Counted from the first letter of the stretch, positions 19,288-29,005 are shown. The stretch is 64,000 bases of DNA from Bacteroidales bacterium UBA5833 (GCA_002433025.1 DJGZ01000032.1:1-64000), one strand, 5' to 3'. Program-made: numbers and translations. Notes: generated by a model from the letters alone, not told the origin.

Positions 19288-20076
19288 TTATTGCATCAAC
19301 TCAGAAAATGAAACAAACGAATATCCTGTTTTTTTCAAATGAATCAGCAATGATTCCAGCATGCCCAGATGCTCTCCATGAAAGCGGTGGTGCAGCAGAA
19401 TTCCGATGACTGATGTGTGCCTGGCTGCATATTCTGTCTGTTCAATGATCTCCGGCAGGCTGTAATGTTCAGCGGTGTCATATCCGGTGTATTTCCTGAT
19501 CAGGTTTACAGAAACGGAAATTTCTCTGAAGCTGTAATTTTTTCTGCTTTCCGGGTGGTAATTGACGGCTTTTCCGAATACAAAATCTTTGCCTAACGAC
19601 CTGCCAAGGAAATTCTTAAACCTGGATTTCGGGGTAAACCTGATTTTTGATGAAAGAATTTTATATCCGCAGTCGGAGATTGCCCTGAGGGCGTTGGAAT
19701 TATATGTGCCATAAGGGAAAGAGAATGCGGGAGACCAAAGGTCACTAAAGTGTTCAGACATCAATTCCTTGCCTTTGAATATATCTTTGTATTGATCTTC
19801 ATACGCCCGGTTACCCCCAAACTCCATTTTGGATCCGGGATTATCCAAATTGTGATTGTATCCATGCTGAACAATGTTAATCATTTGTGGATGATCTTTT
19901 TTTAACAGTTTCAACCAGTTAACAACTTCAGGTGTAATGTTTGCGGGCTCAACTGCATGGGCAAGAGGGATGCCATATCTCAGAAATAGCTCTGTCATAC
20001 TTATCAGGGTATGGTCTAGGCGATCCCTTACATCATCATTCCGGAAGAAAACCACCGGGCTTTCGCTTGCTTTCAT
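19288..20076 (-). CDS. NodB-like polysaccharide deacetylase family protein
   Basis: 262 residues. Signatures of carbohydrate esterase 4 are present: FFRNDDV (Asp14-Asp15), VQHGYNHN (His71, His75), and SPAFSFPYGTYNSNALRAI. No signal peptide, so it probably acts in the cytoplasm on a lipid-linked or nucleotide-linked intermediate, removing N- or O-acetyl groups. First gene of the unit 12980-20076. A free amine made here could be the acceptor for the downstream adenylate-forming or synthase-like proteins; that link is a hypothesis. Confidence 0.88.
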   Translation of the reverse strand: MKASESPVVFFRNDDVRDRLDHTLISMTELFLRYGIPLAHAVEPANITPEVVNWLKLLKKDHPQMINIVQHGYNHNLDNPGSKMEFGGNRAYEDQYKDIFKGKELMSEHFSDLWSPAFSFPYGTYNSNALRAISDCGYKILSSKIRFTPKSRFKNFLGRSLGKDFVFGKAVNYHPESRKNYSFREISVSVNLIRKYTGYDTAEHYSLPEIIEQTEYAARHTSVIGILLHHRFHGEHLGMLESLLIHLKKTGYSFVSFSELMQ

Positions 20077-20164
20077 ACATGGTGAATTATGAGATACAGC
20101 ATAGATGAATGGTCATTGTAAAAAATTACCAACAATTCAAAGCATTTCTGGTTCGTTCGTGCTT

Positions 20165-20197
20165 AAAAGAAAAATCAGCTAAAGTTAATCATTTAGC
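20165..20197 (-). terminator. Second terminator or attenuator before the deacetylase
   Basis: Stem GCTAAA (20178-20183) / TTTAGC (20192-20197) with an 8-base loop, followed on the minus strand by TGATTTTTCTTTT. It lies 89 bases upstream of the start at 20076 and below the first terminator. Confidence 0.5.
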
Positions 20198-20310
20198 GTG
20201 CACAAATTGTCGTCGGGTGTATTATTCGGAGGATATACTCCCGGTGCTGAAAATTGCTTTTTATGATAATACAGATGTTTATAAAATATATTACAACGAT
20301 ATGTTCAGCT

Positions 20311-20332
20311 AAAAAAATCCGGCTTCAGCCGC
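20311..20332 (-). terminator. Intrinsic terminator at the end of the GT4 gene
   Basis: Stem CGGC-TGAA-GCCG followed on the minus strand by GATTTTTTTAG. The TGA stop at 20325-20327 is inside the hairpin loop. Confidence 0.65.
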
Positions 20333-21530
20333 CTGTTTCGTGGGCAACCCGGCTGTGTCGCTTCTGAAAAAGTTTTTCATAACAATTGCGGGTATCTTTC
20401 CCGATGCTTTCCCATCCATACTTTTCATTGGCCCAATTCTTAATAAAATCCCTTGTTCTTTCAGGGCTCCGATACATTTCCGTATTAAAGAAATCTGCAA
20501 TTGTCCTGGAAAGCACTTCCGGGGTGTTTTCTTTGATTATCATTCCTGTCTTGCCTTCAATCATATCATTTTTAAAATTTCCGATATCCGTTACAATAAT
20601 CGGTAATCCGAATGTGTATGCCATAAAAATAACTCCTGACTGATAGATTTTCCGATAGGGGAGTACGATGCAATCGGCTGCAGCAAAATACTGTTCCACA
20701 TCCTCGTCGGGGATATAACATATCCTGTATGTTATTCTCTGGCTGTGAGCTGAATATGAGATGTCGGATATTATTTTTTCTGTATAGTGCTCATCTTTTG
20801 AATTTCCCGCGATTAGAAGCCGGAAATCACTCAGGAAATGATCAGGCAGATAGTCAAGGCTTTTGATCAGGATGTCAAGCCCTTTGTAATGATCTATATT
20901 ACCGAAAAAGAGTATAATCTTTTCTTCGGGGCCTGCGCCAAGTAATGCCCTTGCCTCCATGGTTTTCATCCCTTTAAGACTGACCCTGTTGTTCATGCCA
21001 TGCTGGATCACGGAAATTTTTGAACCACTGGGGCCAAACTCTGCCATCAGTTCAGACTTGCTTAATGAAGTGTGTACGATGAGGTGGTTTGATATGCGGT
21101 ATAAGTACTTCAGTGAAAATCTGTTTATCCTGGAATCTTTATTATCCCTGCTTCCGGCATTTATATTATGAACTGTAAGTACCACTTTGTTGCCCATGAT
21201 TCGGGCAATAGTCGGAAGTATTATTCTGTCAATGAACTTATATCTGTCAAGCCATTGAAAATGTACAATTCCCGGGGAGGATGTCAGGAGGAACCATATT
21301 TGTTTAAAATAGAAACGTGCAATATTCAGGATTTTAGCTAAAATTGAAGAATTTCTGGGCAGAAATCTGAATACCGGCACATACCTTACATTGGGAAACT
21401 GCAGGAATAAATCACTGGTTATATCGGCGTCAAGCACTGTGATCTGGTCTTCTTTGAACTGAGACAGACCCGAAACCAGTCCAAACATGTAATCAACCTG
21501 CCCGGCACCGTTGAATATTGATATTTTCAT
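20325..21530 (-). CDS. GT4-type glycosyltransferase
   Basis: 401 residues with a full GT-B/GT4 pattern: MKISIFNGAGQVDYMFGLVS, a hydrophobic membrane-associating stretch (about 75-90), VVLTVHNINAG, ILFFGNIDHYKGLDILIKSL, and YQSGVIFMAYTFGLPIIVTD as the donor-site motif. It adds one sugar of the repeat unit on the cytoplasmic membrane face. It ends a polysaccharide sub-operon, 3 bases after the GT2 gene, and a terminator overlaps its stop codon. Confidence 0.92.
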   Translation of the reverse strand: MKISIFNGAGQVDYMFGLVSGLSQFKEDQITVLDADITSDLFLQFPNVRYVPVFRFLPRNSSILAKILNIARFYFKQIWFLLTSSPGIVHFQWLDRYKFIDRIILPTIARIMGNKVVLTVHNINAGSRDNKDSRINRFSLKYLYRISNHLIVHTSLSKSELMAEFGPSGSKISVIQHGMNNRVSLKGMKTMEARALLGAGPEEKIILFFGNIDHYKGLDILIKSLDYLPDHFLSDFRLLIAGNSKDEHYTEKIISDISYSAHSQRITYRICYIPDEDVEQYFAAADCIVLPYRKIYQSGVIFMAYTFGLPIIVTDIGNFKNDMIEGKTGMIIKENTPEVLSRTIADFFNTEMYRSPERTRDFIKNWANEKYGWESIGKDTRNCYEKLFQKRHSRVAHETGG

Positions 21531-21533
21531 TTT

Positions 21534-22457
21534 TTATTTATTTCTGTTGGGAATTATTTTTTTAAAACCCGCCAGGCTGAGTATTTTCCATTTGAAAAAC
21601 CCGCCGATGTAATATATGTACTTATGAATTAATGCAATATATGCCATTGGCGAGGTGGAGTACTTGCGGTAAAAAAGAACATCCTTGCCTACGTTATTGT
21701 TTGATTTGATATCGGTCAGGGATTTTAAAAGCAAACGGAAACTGTTGTAATGATGCAATCCCGAATTGCTTTTATCGTTCCAGATTTTCAATGATGGTGA
21801 CACCAGAATGCGGTATCCGGCAAGTTTTGCCCTGAAGGTGAAATCACTGTCACCATGGTATTGGGGAAACTCAGTTGCATTAACATATCCGATCTTCTCG
21901 AAAACGGAACGATGTATGAGGGTGCCCATTCCAGGGAGCCAGTCTGCTAAAGTAAGCCGGTTGAATTGCTCAGCATCTTTCTGATGCATCCCAATGGTAT
22001 ATTTCCGGCCGGAGCGGGTATCAAAAATCCCTCCCATTGACCAGATGACATCCGGCTGGTCAGCAAAAAATATTTTTGATCCAACAATGGTTGTCGGCGC
22101 ATTTTCGCCGGCAACTAGCAGTAGGTTCCTGAAATAGTCACCATCGGTATGAATATCGTTGTTCCACCATAAAACAAATTCGCAACCAAGATTATCAACA
22201 GCGTGCCGGGTTCCGGCGTTAATTCCCCCGCTCCACCAGAGATTGCCATCGCCTTCCAATAGGATAATTTCGGGATAATTGGCAGAAATCCAGGCCCGGC
22301 TTCCATCCGTTGATCCATCATCAATCACAATTATTTTAAAGTTTCTGGCATCATCCCCCAGTTGATCGATATGCAGAGAAAGATACTCCAGGCACTTTAT
22401 AGTAAAATGAAGCCCGTTGTGTATTGGAATCAGTATGGCTATTTTTGGTTTGTTCAT
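21534..22457 (-). CDS. GT2 family glycosyltransferase (rhamnosyltransferase-like)
   Basis: 307 residues with a GT-A fold. Seen: IAILIPIHNGLHFTIKCLEY, the nucleotide-sugar site VIDDGSTDGSRAWI, GDGNLWWSGGINAG, WWNNDI as the DxD-like motif, and GMGTLIHRSVFEKIG. This arrangement is common in GT2 proteins annotated as rhamnosyltransferases, but the sugar is not determined. Its start shares one base with the stop of the polymerase gene (TGATG). Confidence 0.92.
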   Translation of the reverse strand: MNKPKIAILIPIHNGLHFTIKCLEYLSLHIDQLGDDARNFKIIVIDDGSTDGSRAWISANYPEIILLEGDGNLWWSGGINAGTRHAVDNLGCEFVLWWNNDIHTDGDYFRNLLLVAGENAPTTIVGSKIFFADQPDVIWSMGGIFDTRSGRKYTIGMHQKDAEQFNRLTLADWLPGMGTLIHRSVFEKIGYVNATEFPQYHGDSDFTFRAKLAGYRILVSPSLKIWNDKSNSGLHHYNSFRLLLKSLTDIKSNNNVGKDVLFYRKYSTSPMAYIALIHKYIYYIGGFFKWKILSLAGFKKIIPNRNK

Positions 22458-23719
22458 CAGTAAGTAAGGTTGTTTTCTCCAGGTTTGACTTCAGTAGTGT
22501 TTTCATCCGCATCAGGGGCGTTTTTTGCCAGGGCTTGTTCTTCTTCCTCCAGGTTCCGATTGTGCTTATCAACATCGGCCAGGTATAAAATAATGCTGAT
22601 GGTGACAATCGAATTGGCGTCCCCGAAAGGACCTGCGCCGGTAATACCTGTTAAAATCACAAACAAAAAGAAGTACTTGATGTAATTGAGATCATCGCTA
22701 AACCTCGTTTTCAGTATCCGGTACAGAATAGAAAGCACTCCTGCAAGAAAGAGAATTCCGAATTTACTGAAGTCGCCTATAATGCCTATATCGGATTGAT
22801 AAAACCCGAAAACATCCTTGTACATTTGTATGGTCATTCCATAGCCGGAATTTGCACTGTCAGCACCGTTGCCGGTTATATATGCCAGATTATTCGGAAA
22901 AAAGTCTGTAAGAAAGAAAGTCCCGGCCAATACCCTGATATTTTCTTCAAAGCCCTGACTCTGCTCTTTAGATAAACTGATGATACTTGTAAATATATCC
23001 TGAAACATAAGAACAACAGGAATTGCCGCAAATACTGCAAGGAGGATTACCATCAGTTTTGATTTCACTTTGCGGCTCAACAGGATGTTAAGCATTGTCA
23101 GAAGAAACATCGAAAATAAGAGCTGTCGGGTGCCCATGAGTATTATTACACTGAAGAACAGGAACAGCATCCCTAATCCCCTGAGCGATAGCTTGTCAAA
23201 ACTTCTGTTCAGTACATAAAAATAAGCCAGAATCATATAGGATAATCCAACCTGGAAGATCCTGATGGTTCCTCTTTCCTCGATTACCCGCACCCTGAAG
23301 ATAATTGTAGGATAGGCAATATATTGGATCACATAAAATAGTACATAAATCAGGGCAAGATAGAGGATAATTTTTTCCAGATCTGCATCCGGAATTCTCA
23401 ACATGTGTAATGCGTAATAAAACAGATAGAAATACATAAAGCGCTGTGCAACCAGCGTTGTCTGAAGATTCTGATTATGCGCAGAATACGCCATGAACAT
23501 ACTGGTTACCAGAGATAGAAGGATTAGCCCGACTTCCCATTTGTAGTGCAATCTGAAACCTTCACCCTTGTGATAAATCAGTTGAAGAATAATTACAAGC
23601 AGGGTAACTCCGATTCCGGCTATTTCAGCAACTTTGGTAATCTCTTTGCCTATAATTGCAAAATTGAAGAGTTCCAGCGATGTTAAAATAATAAAAAGCG
23701 CGATGACTCTTTTGACCAT
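22457..23719 (-). CDS. Wzy-like O-antigen/exopolysaccharide polymerase
   Basis: 420 residues with about ten hydrophobic helices and a larger loop around residues 245-300 (DIFTSIISLSKEQSQGFEENIRVL...). The helical pattern and place between a flippase and glycosyltransferases fit Wzy polymerases, which join lipid-linked repeat units on the outer face of the inner membrane. Primary sequence conservation in this family is low, so the call rests on topology and context. The C-terminal tail is acidic and cytoplasmic. Confidence 0.82.
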   Translation of the reverse strand: MVKRVIALFIILTSLELFNFAIIGKEITKVAEIAGIGVTLLVIILQLIYHKGEGFRLHYKWEVGLILLSLVTSMFMAYSAHNQNLQTTLVAQRFMYFYLFYYALHMLRIPDADLEKIILYLALIYVLFYVIQYIAYPTIIFRVRVIEERGTIRIFQVGLSYMILAYFYVLNRSFDKLSLRGLGMLFLFFSVIILMGTRQLLFSMFLLTMLNILLSRKVKSKLMVILLAVFAAIPVVLMFQDIFTSIISLSKEQSQGFEENIRVLAGTFFLTDFFPNNLAYITGNGADSANSGYGMTIQMYKDVFGFYQSDIGIIGDFSKFGILFLAGVLSILYRILKTRFSDDLNYIKYFFLFVILTGITGAGPFGDANSIVTISIILYLADVDKHNRNLEEEEQALAKNAPDADENTTEVKPGENNLTY

Positions 23720-23902
23720 TTCAGTTACAGATTGGAACCCTCAATGTTAATTCAGGAATCAGCGAAAAAGCAACCCTAAAGTTACGTAACTTAACAATAC
23801 ACCGGGATGAATTGTTTCTTCATCTGTTGCACTATGAACCTCAACGAAACTTTTACGGCAGTTCGCAGCCGGTTTTAGTTTTACCGGCCTGGTTGTTTTA
23901 TT
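23720..23902. other. Gap between FkbM and polymerase genes
   Basis: 183 bases with a GCCGGT/ACCGGC hairpin at 23868-23888 just after the FkbM stop but no T-run, so a terminator is doubtful. It may hold a promoter for the polymerase gene. Confidence 0.35.
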
Positions 23903-24775
23903 TCATTTGCCTGACCTGACCGTGAGGATATCCTGATTGATGCGTGCGACTACTGCGTCCCATTTAGCACCGGCAGGCAGGAAAATAAAATTGTGGATAT
24001 ACTGCGAAGTCTTGAAATCTTCCTCCTTTTGCAGGCTTGCGGCATCCACCTCCAGTTTCTTCAGCATCAGGTGCCCCAGGTCAAGATAGTAACAAACATA
24101 CCCGAGTTTAATAATGAATTCTATGATCTCACTGATATTCCTTTGGTAATGCCGCTGTTCTATTTCAACCTGCAAGACAGGCTTTTGTTTTTTCAGTGTT
24201 TCAGAACCGCCTTCAATTACTTGAAATTCATGGCCTTCAACATCGATCTTGATAAAACCCGTTTTTGATATATTCTTTTTCTGTATAAAGTTATCGATAG
24301 TGTCGGTACGCACACCGATCACACGCGATCTTGTTTCATCATTTTCCTTATAGGTTAAATTCAATGTTCCCCTTGACTTGAATTCTTTTCCGCTGATTGA
24401 AGGAATCTTAAATTGTTTCTCGCTGATTTCATTGGAAAATGCCATTTTATATATGTTTGATTTTCTGAACATATACCTGAGCCGGGTATAAAGTTCAGGG
24501 ATAGGCTCGAAGGCATATACGGATCCGGCCGGAATGAACTTTTGCGCAAAGGATGTATAAATGCCGGTGTTTGCGCCTATATCGAAAAACAAAGCATCTT
24601 TCTCAAGAAAATACGGCATCAGAAGTAACTCTCCTTCTTCTGCAGGAATGTGATTCCAGCTGAGATTCTCAAGAAACCTGTAATGACGTTTCCTGAAAAC
24701 GGAAGGGAATAGTTTGATTGCTAGTGTTTTGACAAAATCTTTCAGATGATTCATAGTATTTGATTGATTGTTCAT
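23903..24775 (-). CDS. FkbM-type SAM-dependent methyltransferase
   Basis: 290 residues (ATG at 24775; a second ATG at 24754 is possible). Methyltransferase core: LFFDIGANTGIYTSFAQKFI (SAM loop), SVYAFEPIPELYTRLR, TIDNFIQKK, and GFIKIDVEGHEFQVIEGG, the FkbM signature. It probably O-methylates a sugar of the polymer, placed between flippase and polymerase genes. The residue modified is unknown. Confidence 0.92.
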   Translation of the reverse strand: MNNQSNTMNHLKDFVKTLAIKLFPSVFRKRHYRFLENLSWNHIPAEEGELLLMPYFLEKDALFFDIGANTGIYTSFAQKFIPAGSVYAFEPIPELYTRLRYMFRKSNIYKMAFSNEISEKQFKIPSISGKEFKSRGTLNLTYKENDETRSRVIGVRTDTIDNFIQKKNISKTGFIKIDVEGHEFQVIEGGSETLKKQKPVLQVEIEQRHYQRNISEIIEFIIKLGYVCYYLDLGHLMLKKLEVDAASLQKEEDFKTSQYIHNFIFLPAGAKWDAVVARINQDILTVRSGK

Positions 24776-24853
24776 TTATTAAAACCAAACTGCAACTTTC
24801 AGGCTATTCAGGCCGGCTTTCCCGGTATTCTCTGTATATAGCCTGTTAACAGA

Positions 24854-26218
24854 TTATTTGCCCCATATCCCGTGATCCCTGCCGGTGATGATCTTTCTGT
24901 ATTGTATCGGCGCAATAATTGCGCCCGGCAGGTATGTGACACATGACCCAAGGATTACACCGGCGGAACCCATGCCTAGGTACCTGGCAAAGAAAACCGA
25001 GACAGGTATGTTCAGAACGGCCACGATCACACATACATAAAGCTGCAGGGTGATTTTGCCGGTACCATTAATGAAATAGATGAAAATAATATACCAGATG
25101 TAAATGCCGATGAAAAGTGCAGTGAATGCTGAAAGCAGGAATGGTATTTCTACCTTGTCACGTATCCAGACATGATAGAAATATGGTGCGAAAATAAGCA
25201 TCGCGGCAAGAATCAGGAGAATAGCTATCCAGCCTTTTACCAGATTCCCGGTTACCCTGCGAATCCAGATAAAATCCTTTTTAAAATATGCTTCGGTATA
25301 AGCTGACCAGTAAGTGTTTGTAATTATAGTGAATAGCATGAGCAGCAGCCCGAAATATTTGTAGGCAATATTATACGCAGTTACCGCTTCAGGCCCGACA
25401 ACCCGTGTGATAATGAAATTGTTGGTCGACATGATAATCACCACAGTTATCTGAATAATAAAAAATTTTGCTCCCAGCCCTGTAAGGTCCTTAAAATACT
25501 TGAAATCAACCAGCCTGATGGAAGGCCGGTAATCCCGGTAATCGCGCCTGAAGTAATATATTGTGGCTAATGCCAGTACGATAACTGGTGCAGATCCCAG
25601 AATAATTCCAAGCGCAAGGAGGGAAGTCTCGGAAGTCTGAATCAATACCAATACGGCCAGTAGTGAGATCAGGTTCGCAAGCGGATCGAAAACATTGCTT
25701 AGTGCCGGCCGTTGGTCGGCAATGATAATAATGGCAATCAGTCTGAGTGTGAACCTTAGCAAGAAGAAGCCAAAGGTGATGATAACCAGCATATTAAGTT
25801 CATCGGCCAATGCAACAGGAGCCTTGAGGATTTCGTACCAGCTAAGTAACGGGTTGATCGCTATAAAAACCAGGAAGAATGATCCGAAAAGCATACTCAA
25901 AGAGGCATAAGCAGTACTCACGTAAATCCTGGCCATCTGATGTTCGCCTTTGGCCAAAGATTCCGCAAAACGGTTTCTCAATCCATTGCCAAGCCCGATG
26001 TCAAAGTAATTCACCCAGGCCAGGATTGAACTCATGGTGATCCATATCCCGTATTCAACCTCACCCAGATAGCCTATCAGCAGAGGCACAAAAACAAATC
26101 CGATGATGATACTGACCCCTTTGATAAAAAAGGATGCCAGAATGTTCTTTCTGGCTTTTACGCTTCGGGTATGACCGGAGTTGAACCTGTCTATATAGCG
26201 CAGGAGCAGTTTCTTCAT
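24854..26218 (-). CDS. Wzx-like polysaccharide flippase (MATE/MOP superfamily)
   Basis: 454 residues from the ATG at 26218, preferred over 26263 because AGGGAA sits just before it and it begins the conserved part. About 12 to 14 hydrophobic helices, with the family-like N-terminal stretch GVSIIIGFVFVPLLIGYLGE and GIWITMSSILAWVNYFDIGL. Known role: moves the lipid-linked repeat unit across the inner membrane. First gene of the minus-strand run 20325-26218. Confidence 0.92.
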   Translation of the reverse strand: MKKLLLRYIDRFNSGHTRSVKARKNILASFFIKGVSIIIGFVFVPLLIGYLGEVEYGIWITMSSILAWVNYFDIGLGNGLRNRFAESLAKGEHQMARIYVSTAYASLSMLFGSFFLVFIAINPLLSWYEILKAPVALADELNMLVIITFGFFLLRFTLRLIAIIIIADQRPALSNVFDPLANLISLLAVLVLIQTSETSLLALGIILGSAPVIVLALATIYYFRRDYRDYRPSIRLVDFKYFKDLTGLGAKFFIIQITVVIIMSTNNFIITRVVGPEAVTAYNIAYKYFGLLLMLFTIITNTYWSAYTEAYFKKDFIWIRRVTGNLVKGWIAILLILAAMLIFAPYFYHVWIRDKVEIPFLLSAFTALFIGIYIWYIIFIYFINGTGKITLQLYVCVIVAVLNIPVSVFFARYLGMGSAGVILGSCVTYLPGAIIAPIQYRKIITGRDHGIWGK

Positions 26219-26375
26219 ATTTTCCCTAATGGTAAAATTGCAGTTAAGTATTGATTTTAACATTCAGGTTATCATGCCCGCCGGTGTCAATTGTTGAAAA
26301 AGTCAACTACCCGTTCCGCAAATATAGCGTAAAGCTTTAAATGCTTCCGGAGTCTTCTTTCAATTTCAATACCGG

Positions 26376-27938
26376 TTAATCATCAAAGGCGTCAAACGTT
26401 ATACCTTGTGCCAATGGCAATTCAGCGGAAAAATTGATGGTGTTTGTCTGCCTCCGCATATAGGCCTTCCAGGCATCCGAGCCGGATTCCCGGCCGCCTC
26501 CCGTATCTTTTTCTCCTCCGAATGCCCCGCCGATCTCTGCTCCGTTTGTGGCAATGTTCACATTCGCTATGCCGCAATCAGATCCCTCGTGTGAAAGGAA
26601 GCGCTCCGTTTCTAAAAGGTTTCTTGAAAATATTGCTGATGAAAGTCCTTGCGGCACAGCGTTGTGCAGTTCAATGGCCTCATCAAGTGTCTTGTATTTG
26701 ATCAGGTACAAAATGGGTGCAAAGGTTTCCTCCTGAACGATACTGAAATCGTTTTCAACCTCTGCGATACATGGTATTACGTAGCATCCTGACGCATAGG
26801 CATCCCCGCTCAGCACCTGCCCGCCATAAACGATTTTCCCGCCTTCTTCAACAATCCTGGCCTGAGCATCAAGAAATGCTTTCACAGCGTCCTTGTCAAC
26901 CAGGGGGCCGACAACAGTTGACGGGTCCAGCGGATGCCCGATCCTGAGTTGCTTATAGGCATCAATCAGTTTATCCCGGAATTTATCAAAGATACAGTCG
27001 TGTATCAATAAACGCCGGGTTGATGTGCATCGCTGACCTGATGTAGCTACAGCCCCGAAAAGACTGGCCCTTAAGGCCATGTTAAGGTTTCCGTATTGTG
27101 AAACGATGATGGCGTTGTTCCCGCCCAATTCAAGTATGCTACGTCCCAGCCTTTCTCCAACTATTTTACTGACATGCCGGCCCACCCTGGTGGAGCCTGT
27201 GACAGAAATCAGGGGGATTCGCTTGTCTGCGAGAAAATTATCGCCAATATGCTTCGAACTTCCCGCGATCAGGTTCAGCACACCTTCAGGAACTTCATTG
27301 TCAGCCAACACCTTTTCAATGATTTTGTGCACGGCGATTGCGCTCAACATCACTTTTGATGACGGTTTCCAAACCACCACATTGCCGCACACCATAGCTA
27401 TCATGGCATTCCAGGCCCAGACAGCGACCGGGAAATTAAAAGCGGAGATCACGCCAACCACTCCCAGCGGGTGATACTGATCGTACATGCGATGGCGTTC
27501 CCGTTCGGAATGCATGGTAAAACCATAGAGCTGCCGGGATAAACCTACCGCAAAATCCGCAATGTCAATCATCTCCTGAACTTCGCCCAGGCCTTCCTGA
27601 TATACCTTTCCCATTTCGTAAGAAACAAGTGATCCGAGTGGCTCCTTGAATTCCCTCAGTCTGTTCCCGATCTGTCTTACAATTTCTCCTCTTCCGGGAG
27701 CCGGGACCATGCGCCATGTTTTAAAGGCAGCGGAGGCTGTTTGCATGATTGTATCATAATCTCCACTGGTTGCGAGGTTCACGGATGCGATCAGATTCCC
27801 GTCGGCAGGTGAATATGATTGGTTGATTTCCCCTTTCGTATCCAACCACACCGAGCCGGTAGTTGCACCTTTGTTATGTCCAGTAATGCCTAAGCGGGCA
27901 AGGAAATCAACGATTTTGTACGTATCAGGATAATTCAT
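26376..27938 (-). CDS. Family 7 aldehyde dehydrogenase (aminoadipate-semialdehyde type)
   Basis: 520 residues from the ATG at 27938, which starts the conserved MNYPDTYKIVDFLARLGI; an ATG at 28016 only adds an unconserved leader. NAD(P)-binding VISAFNFPVAVWAWN and SVTGSTRVGR, catalytic Glu in LELGGNN and catalytic Cys in TSGQRCTSTRR are all present. Antiquitin-type enzymes oxidise alpha-aminoadipate semialdehyde in lysine breakdown; the exact substrate is inferred. It follows the tungstate-binding protein gene after a 92-base gap, possibly in one transcript. Confidence 0.9.
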   Translation of the reverse strand: MNYPDTYKIVDFLARLGITGHNKGATTGSVWLDTKGEINQSYSPADGNLIASVNLATSGDYDTIMQTASAAFKTWRMVPAPGRGEIVRQIGNRLREFKEPLGSLVSYEMGKVYQEGLGEVQEMIDIADFAVGLSRQLYGFTMHSERERHRMYDQYHPLGVVGVISAFNFPVAVWAWNAMIAMVCGNVVVWKPSSKVMLSAIAVHKIIEKVLADNEVPEGVLNLIAGSSKHIGDNFLADKRIPLISVTGSTRVGRHVSKIVGERLGRSILELGGNNAIIVSQYGNLNMALRASLFGAVATSGQRCTSTRRLLIHDCIFDKFRDKLIDAYKQLRIGHPLDPSTVVGPLVDKDAVKAFLDAQARIVEEGGKIVYGGQVLSGDAYASGCYVIPCIAEVENDFSIVQEETFAPILYLIKYKTLDEAIELHNAVPQGLSSAIFSRNLLETERFLSHEGSDCGIANVNIATNGAEIGGAFGGEKDTGGGRESGSDAWKAYMRRQTNTINFSAELPLAQGITFDAFDD

Positions 27939-28030
27939 ATTGATGGTTTTATGCAAACAAACAACAATTAATGGAGATTGTTTTTCCGTTAGCATAAACC
28001 TTTCCGGGCAAAGCAACAGATTGTTGTAAA

Positions 28031-29005
28031 TCAGTGTAACAGGTGATTCTTCAAAAATCCGGGATTTTCAGATTTTTCAGATAGGGAAGGGATTACCCGG
28101 GTTTGTCCGAGGTTTTCAATAATCTGCAAACCATCTTTCAGTATAAAACTTACAAACGCTTCGGCAATCTCTTTGTTTTTACTGTTGTTGAGGATGGTAA
28201 GGCCATAAACCATGGCTTCACCATGTTGAGTAATTTTATCTCCGGGTTTATTTCCTGCTATTTCCACGGATACAGTCTGATAAAACTTCTGGAGGCCTGG
28301 CGCAGCGAGGTTAATGCTGTCAGAAAGATCCAGATATTTAAGCTTATGCTGCATGGCAACTGATTTGTAAAGAAATATGTAATCTATTGAACCGGACTCG
28401 AGTAATGCCAATAAATCGACTTCTTTTGGCCTGATGTATTTTTTGTCTTTCCGTAGGAAATCTTCAGTAAGGCCAGGCTTCTTCACTATTTTTTCCGTCA
28501 GTTTCATGGTTAGGATTGCCCTGTAACCACAAGGATCTGAATCAGGATCTGAGCGCCCGAACCTCACTTCGGGATTCATAAGCAATTGATACCAGTTAGT
28601 TGCTGATATAGAATCTGAGAGCCTGGAACCTGAATGGTAAACAATTGACATTTCATTGCCGGCGAAAAGCAGGTTCCAACCGGTGTATTCAGGTATCAGT
28701 AATTTGTCTATAAGGGTATAATCTGCTGATGCCAGGATGTCGCAAGGCTTGTTCAGGTCGGTGATTTTTCTTATTGATGCCAGGCTGCCTGCAGATTCAC
28801 TGAGCACCCTGACTTCAGGATGAATCTTACTGAATGAATCCGCCAGTGCTTTAAACGGAATAGCGAGACTGCCGGCATGAAATATGGTAAGGTTGCCCGA
28901 CAGGCCTTCTGACTGCTTATCTGACCGATTGTTCCTGCATGAACTCAGTATGATCGCAGAAAGTACAAGGCTGGCCGTAAGGCATACCATTCCCCGTTTA
29001 TTCAT
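28031..29005 (-). CDS. wtpA: WtpA-like tungstate/molybdate-binding lipoprotein
   Basis: 324 residues from the ATG at 29005, which overlaps the regulator stop by 8 bases and gives a lipoprotein signal (ILSSC, Cys23). Mature protein: LTIFHAGSLAIPFKALADSF, ESAGSLASIRKITDL, DILASADYTLIDKLLIPEYT, NWYQLLMNPEVRFGRSDPDS and DPCGYRAILTMKL, the WtpA pattern. Such proteins bind tungstate or molybdate and deliver it to an ABC permease. No permease or ATPase gene follows here, so the partner must be elsewhere. It fits the tungsten-type oxidoreductase at 33723. Confidence 0.92.
   Translation of the reverse strand: MNKRGMVCLTASLVLSAIILSSCRNNRSDKQSEGLSGNLTIFHAGSLAIPFKALADSFSKIHPEVRVLSESAGSLASIRKITDLNKPCDILASADYTLIDKLLIPEYTGWNLLFAGNEMSIVYHSGSRLSDSISATNWYQLLMNPEVRFGRSDPDSDPCGYRAILTMKLTEKIVKKPGLTEDFLRKDKKYIRPKEVDLLALLESGSIDYIFLYKSVAMQHKLKYLDLSDSINLAAPGLQKFYQTVSVEIAGNKPGDKITQHGEAMVYGLTILNNSKNKEIAEAFVSFILKDGLQIIENLGQTRVIPSLSEKSENPGFLKNHLLH

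Noticed and set aside
20109..20312. 67-residue plus-strand reading frame with a Cys-x2-Cys pair
   Set aside because: It lies in the gap that holds two minus-strand terminators, has no recognisable domain or ribosome site, and its composition looks non-coding.
23868..23888. GCCGGT/ACCGGC hairpin after the FkbM gene as a terminator
   Set aside because: No T-run follows on the minus strand, so intrinsic termination is not supported.
27079..27474. 131-residue plus-strand frame
   Set aside because: It is a shadow of the family 7 aldehyde dehydrogenase, which has all catalytic residues.
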